Source: Candidatus Aminicenantota bacterium
Lineage (GTDB): Bacteria; Acidobacteriota; Aminicenantia; UBA2199
DNA length: 7,175 nucleotides
NCBI GenBank assembly: GCA_020355945.1
Contig: CP070627.1
Location: 1,525,686-1,532,860, forward strand
Reading direction: 5' to 3'
Below the pieces are notes generated by a model. The model was not told where the DNA came from and did not search any database. It was given only the letters and a program-made list of their open reading frames with translations. A program made the translations under genes and the position numbers. Below, piece after piece: positions 6,591-7,175 of this stretch; the first letter of the stretch is position 1; the number at the start of each line of letters is the position of its first letter.

Positions 6591-6630
6591 ACATTCACAC
6601 ATTCAAACATTCACACATTCACACATTCAC
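6591..6630. repeat. Tandem repeat of an 8-bp unit, five copies
   Basis: ACATTCAC is repeated five times head to tail (6591-6598, 6599-6606, 6607-6614, 6615-6622, 6623-6630). The second copy differs by one base (ACATTCAA). A degenerate ACGCAC follows. It lies in the non-coding spacer between the cupin gene and the convergent partial gene. Two similar 10-mers (CCATTTTGTT, CCATTTGTTC; 6641-6660) follow it. Confidence 0.97.
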
Positions 6631-6664
6631 ACGCACCTTCCCATTTTGTTCCATTTGTTCTCGG

Positions 6665-7175
6665 CTATTTTTGGATTAACTCTAAAATAGGACTCAATTG
6701 AGCTTCACTCCACGCTTTAATTTTATCGTAAAACCTGCGACCCATGATGACCATGATATCCTGTGTTTTTAACCGCTGTGATGAAATATCTACACTTTTT
6801 ACTTCGCCCAGGTAAGCAGCCGCCTTTACCGAATCATGAAGATTCAATAAATGATCCATAAATGAATTAACGGTCCGGTTCCTGATTTGTTCAAGGTGGT
6901 GTTTGGCTTTGCGTACCAGTTGAGCGTCTTTGTCTAGGGCTCCTATCATATCCAATTCCACAATCAATTCATTGATGCGGTACAAAACAACCTGGGAAAC
7001 TTCAAAAGATATGGATACCTCATCCAATTTGGTCTCTTCATGGTAAAGCTCAGTCCTGATCTCGAAAGAATTGATCTGGTCAGGTAATTTTAACCAATAG
7101 GAAATGGTTTCGGTGGAGACTGCGGGTATAGTGATCGTCCATTTCAACTCTTCTCCTTCTTCGGGTATGGGTTGA
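6665..7175 (-). CDS. C-terminal part of a larger protein of unknown function; start outside window
   Basis: I do not recognise a specific family. The frame is open through the window edge: before the TTG at 7147 it reads Q-P-I-P-E-E-G-E-E-L, so the 169 visible residues are a C-terminus, not a complete protein. The first 60 or so residues alternate hydrophobic and polar ('WTITIPAVSTETISYWLKLP', then 'FEIRTELYHEETKLDEVSIS'), which looks like the last beta-sandwich repeat of the kind found in long exported proteins. The remaining 110 residues are predicted mostly helical, with heptad-like stretches such as 'INELIVELDMIG' and 'AQLVRKAKHHLEQI' and a final 'FYDKIKAWSEAQLSPILELI'. There are no cysteines, catalytic motifs or membrane segments in this part. 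It converges on the cupin gene with a 161-nt repeat-bearing spacer. Stop is TAG. Extracellular or periplasmic location is an inference from the beta-sandwich only. Confidence 0.8.
   Translation of the reverse strand, partial: QPIPEEGEELKWTITIPAVSTETISYWLKLPDQINSFEIRTELYHEETKLDEVSISFEVSQVVLYRINELIVELDMIGALDKDAQLVRKAKHHLEQIRNRTVNSFMDHLLNLHDSVKAAAYLGEVKSVDISSQRLKTQDIMVIMGRRFYDKIKAWSEAQLSPILELIQK

Noticed and set aside
6591..6660. CRISPR array
   Set aside because: The 8-bp units are directly adjacent with no spacers, and no cas genes are nearby.
6665..7147. TTG at 7147 as the start of a complete 160-residue protein
   Set aside because: The frame continues without a stop to the window edge and the preceding residues read as protein of the same style; no Shine-Dalgarno sequence is seen, so this is a partial gene.

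Overview
The window comes from a diderm (Gram-negative-type) bacterium of moderate GC content. It encodes a TonB-dependent outer-membrane receptor, a secreted YfiR-family protein, and an inner-membrane hybrid sensor kinase whose sensor region lies between two membrane segments. Shine-Dalgarno sequences are strong and the spacers between genes are very AT-rich. The sequence alone does not fix the phylum. The style of the proteins would fit Acidobacteriota or Desulfobacterota-like lineages, but that is only an impression.

Layout, left to right. (1) Positions 1-822, plus strand: the C-terminal part of an M23/LytM-type zinc peptidoglycan endopeptidase whose start lies outside the window. (2) Positions 838-5875, minus strand: a compact three-gene operon read from right to left, TonB-dependent receptor, then YfiR-family periplasmic protein, then CHASE8-like/HAMP/PAS/histidine kinase/receiver hybrid kinase. 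The gaps between genes are 7 and 18 nt. (3) Positions 5876-6173: an AT-rich divergent control region. It carries a plausible promoter on each strand and a perfect 10-bp inverted repeat that brackets the whole short leader of the operon. (4) Positions 6174-6503, plus strand: a small single-domain cupin. (5) Positions 6504-6664: a non-coding spacer with a possible terminator, a two-copy 20-nt repeat and a five-copy 8-bp tandem repeat. (6) Positions 6665-7175, minus strand: the C-terminal end of a larger protein of unknown function.

The central point of interest is the minus-strand operon. In the known Pseudomonas YfiBNR system, the periplasmic protein YfiR represses the inner-membrane diguanylate cyclase YfiN through its CHASE8 sensor domain, and an outer-membrane protein (YfiB) relieves this. 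Here a YfiR-like protein sits between a TonB-dependent outer-membrane receptor and a kinase with a CHASE8-like periplasmic domain. The inference is a three-layer envelope signalling chain: the outer-membrane receptor senses a ligand, periplasmic YfiR relays, and an inner-membrane phosphorelay kinase responds. Its output would be phosphotransfer rather than cyclic-di-GMP. The ligand and the downstream response regulator are not in the window.
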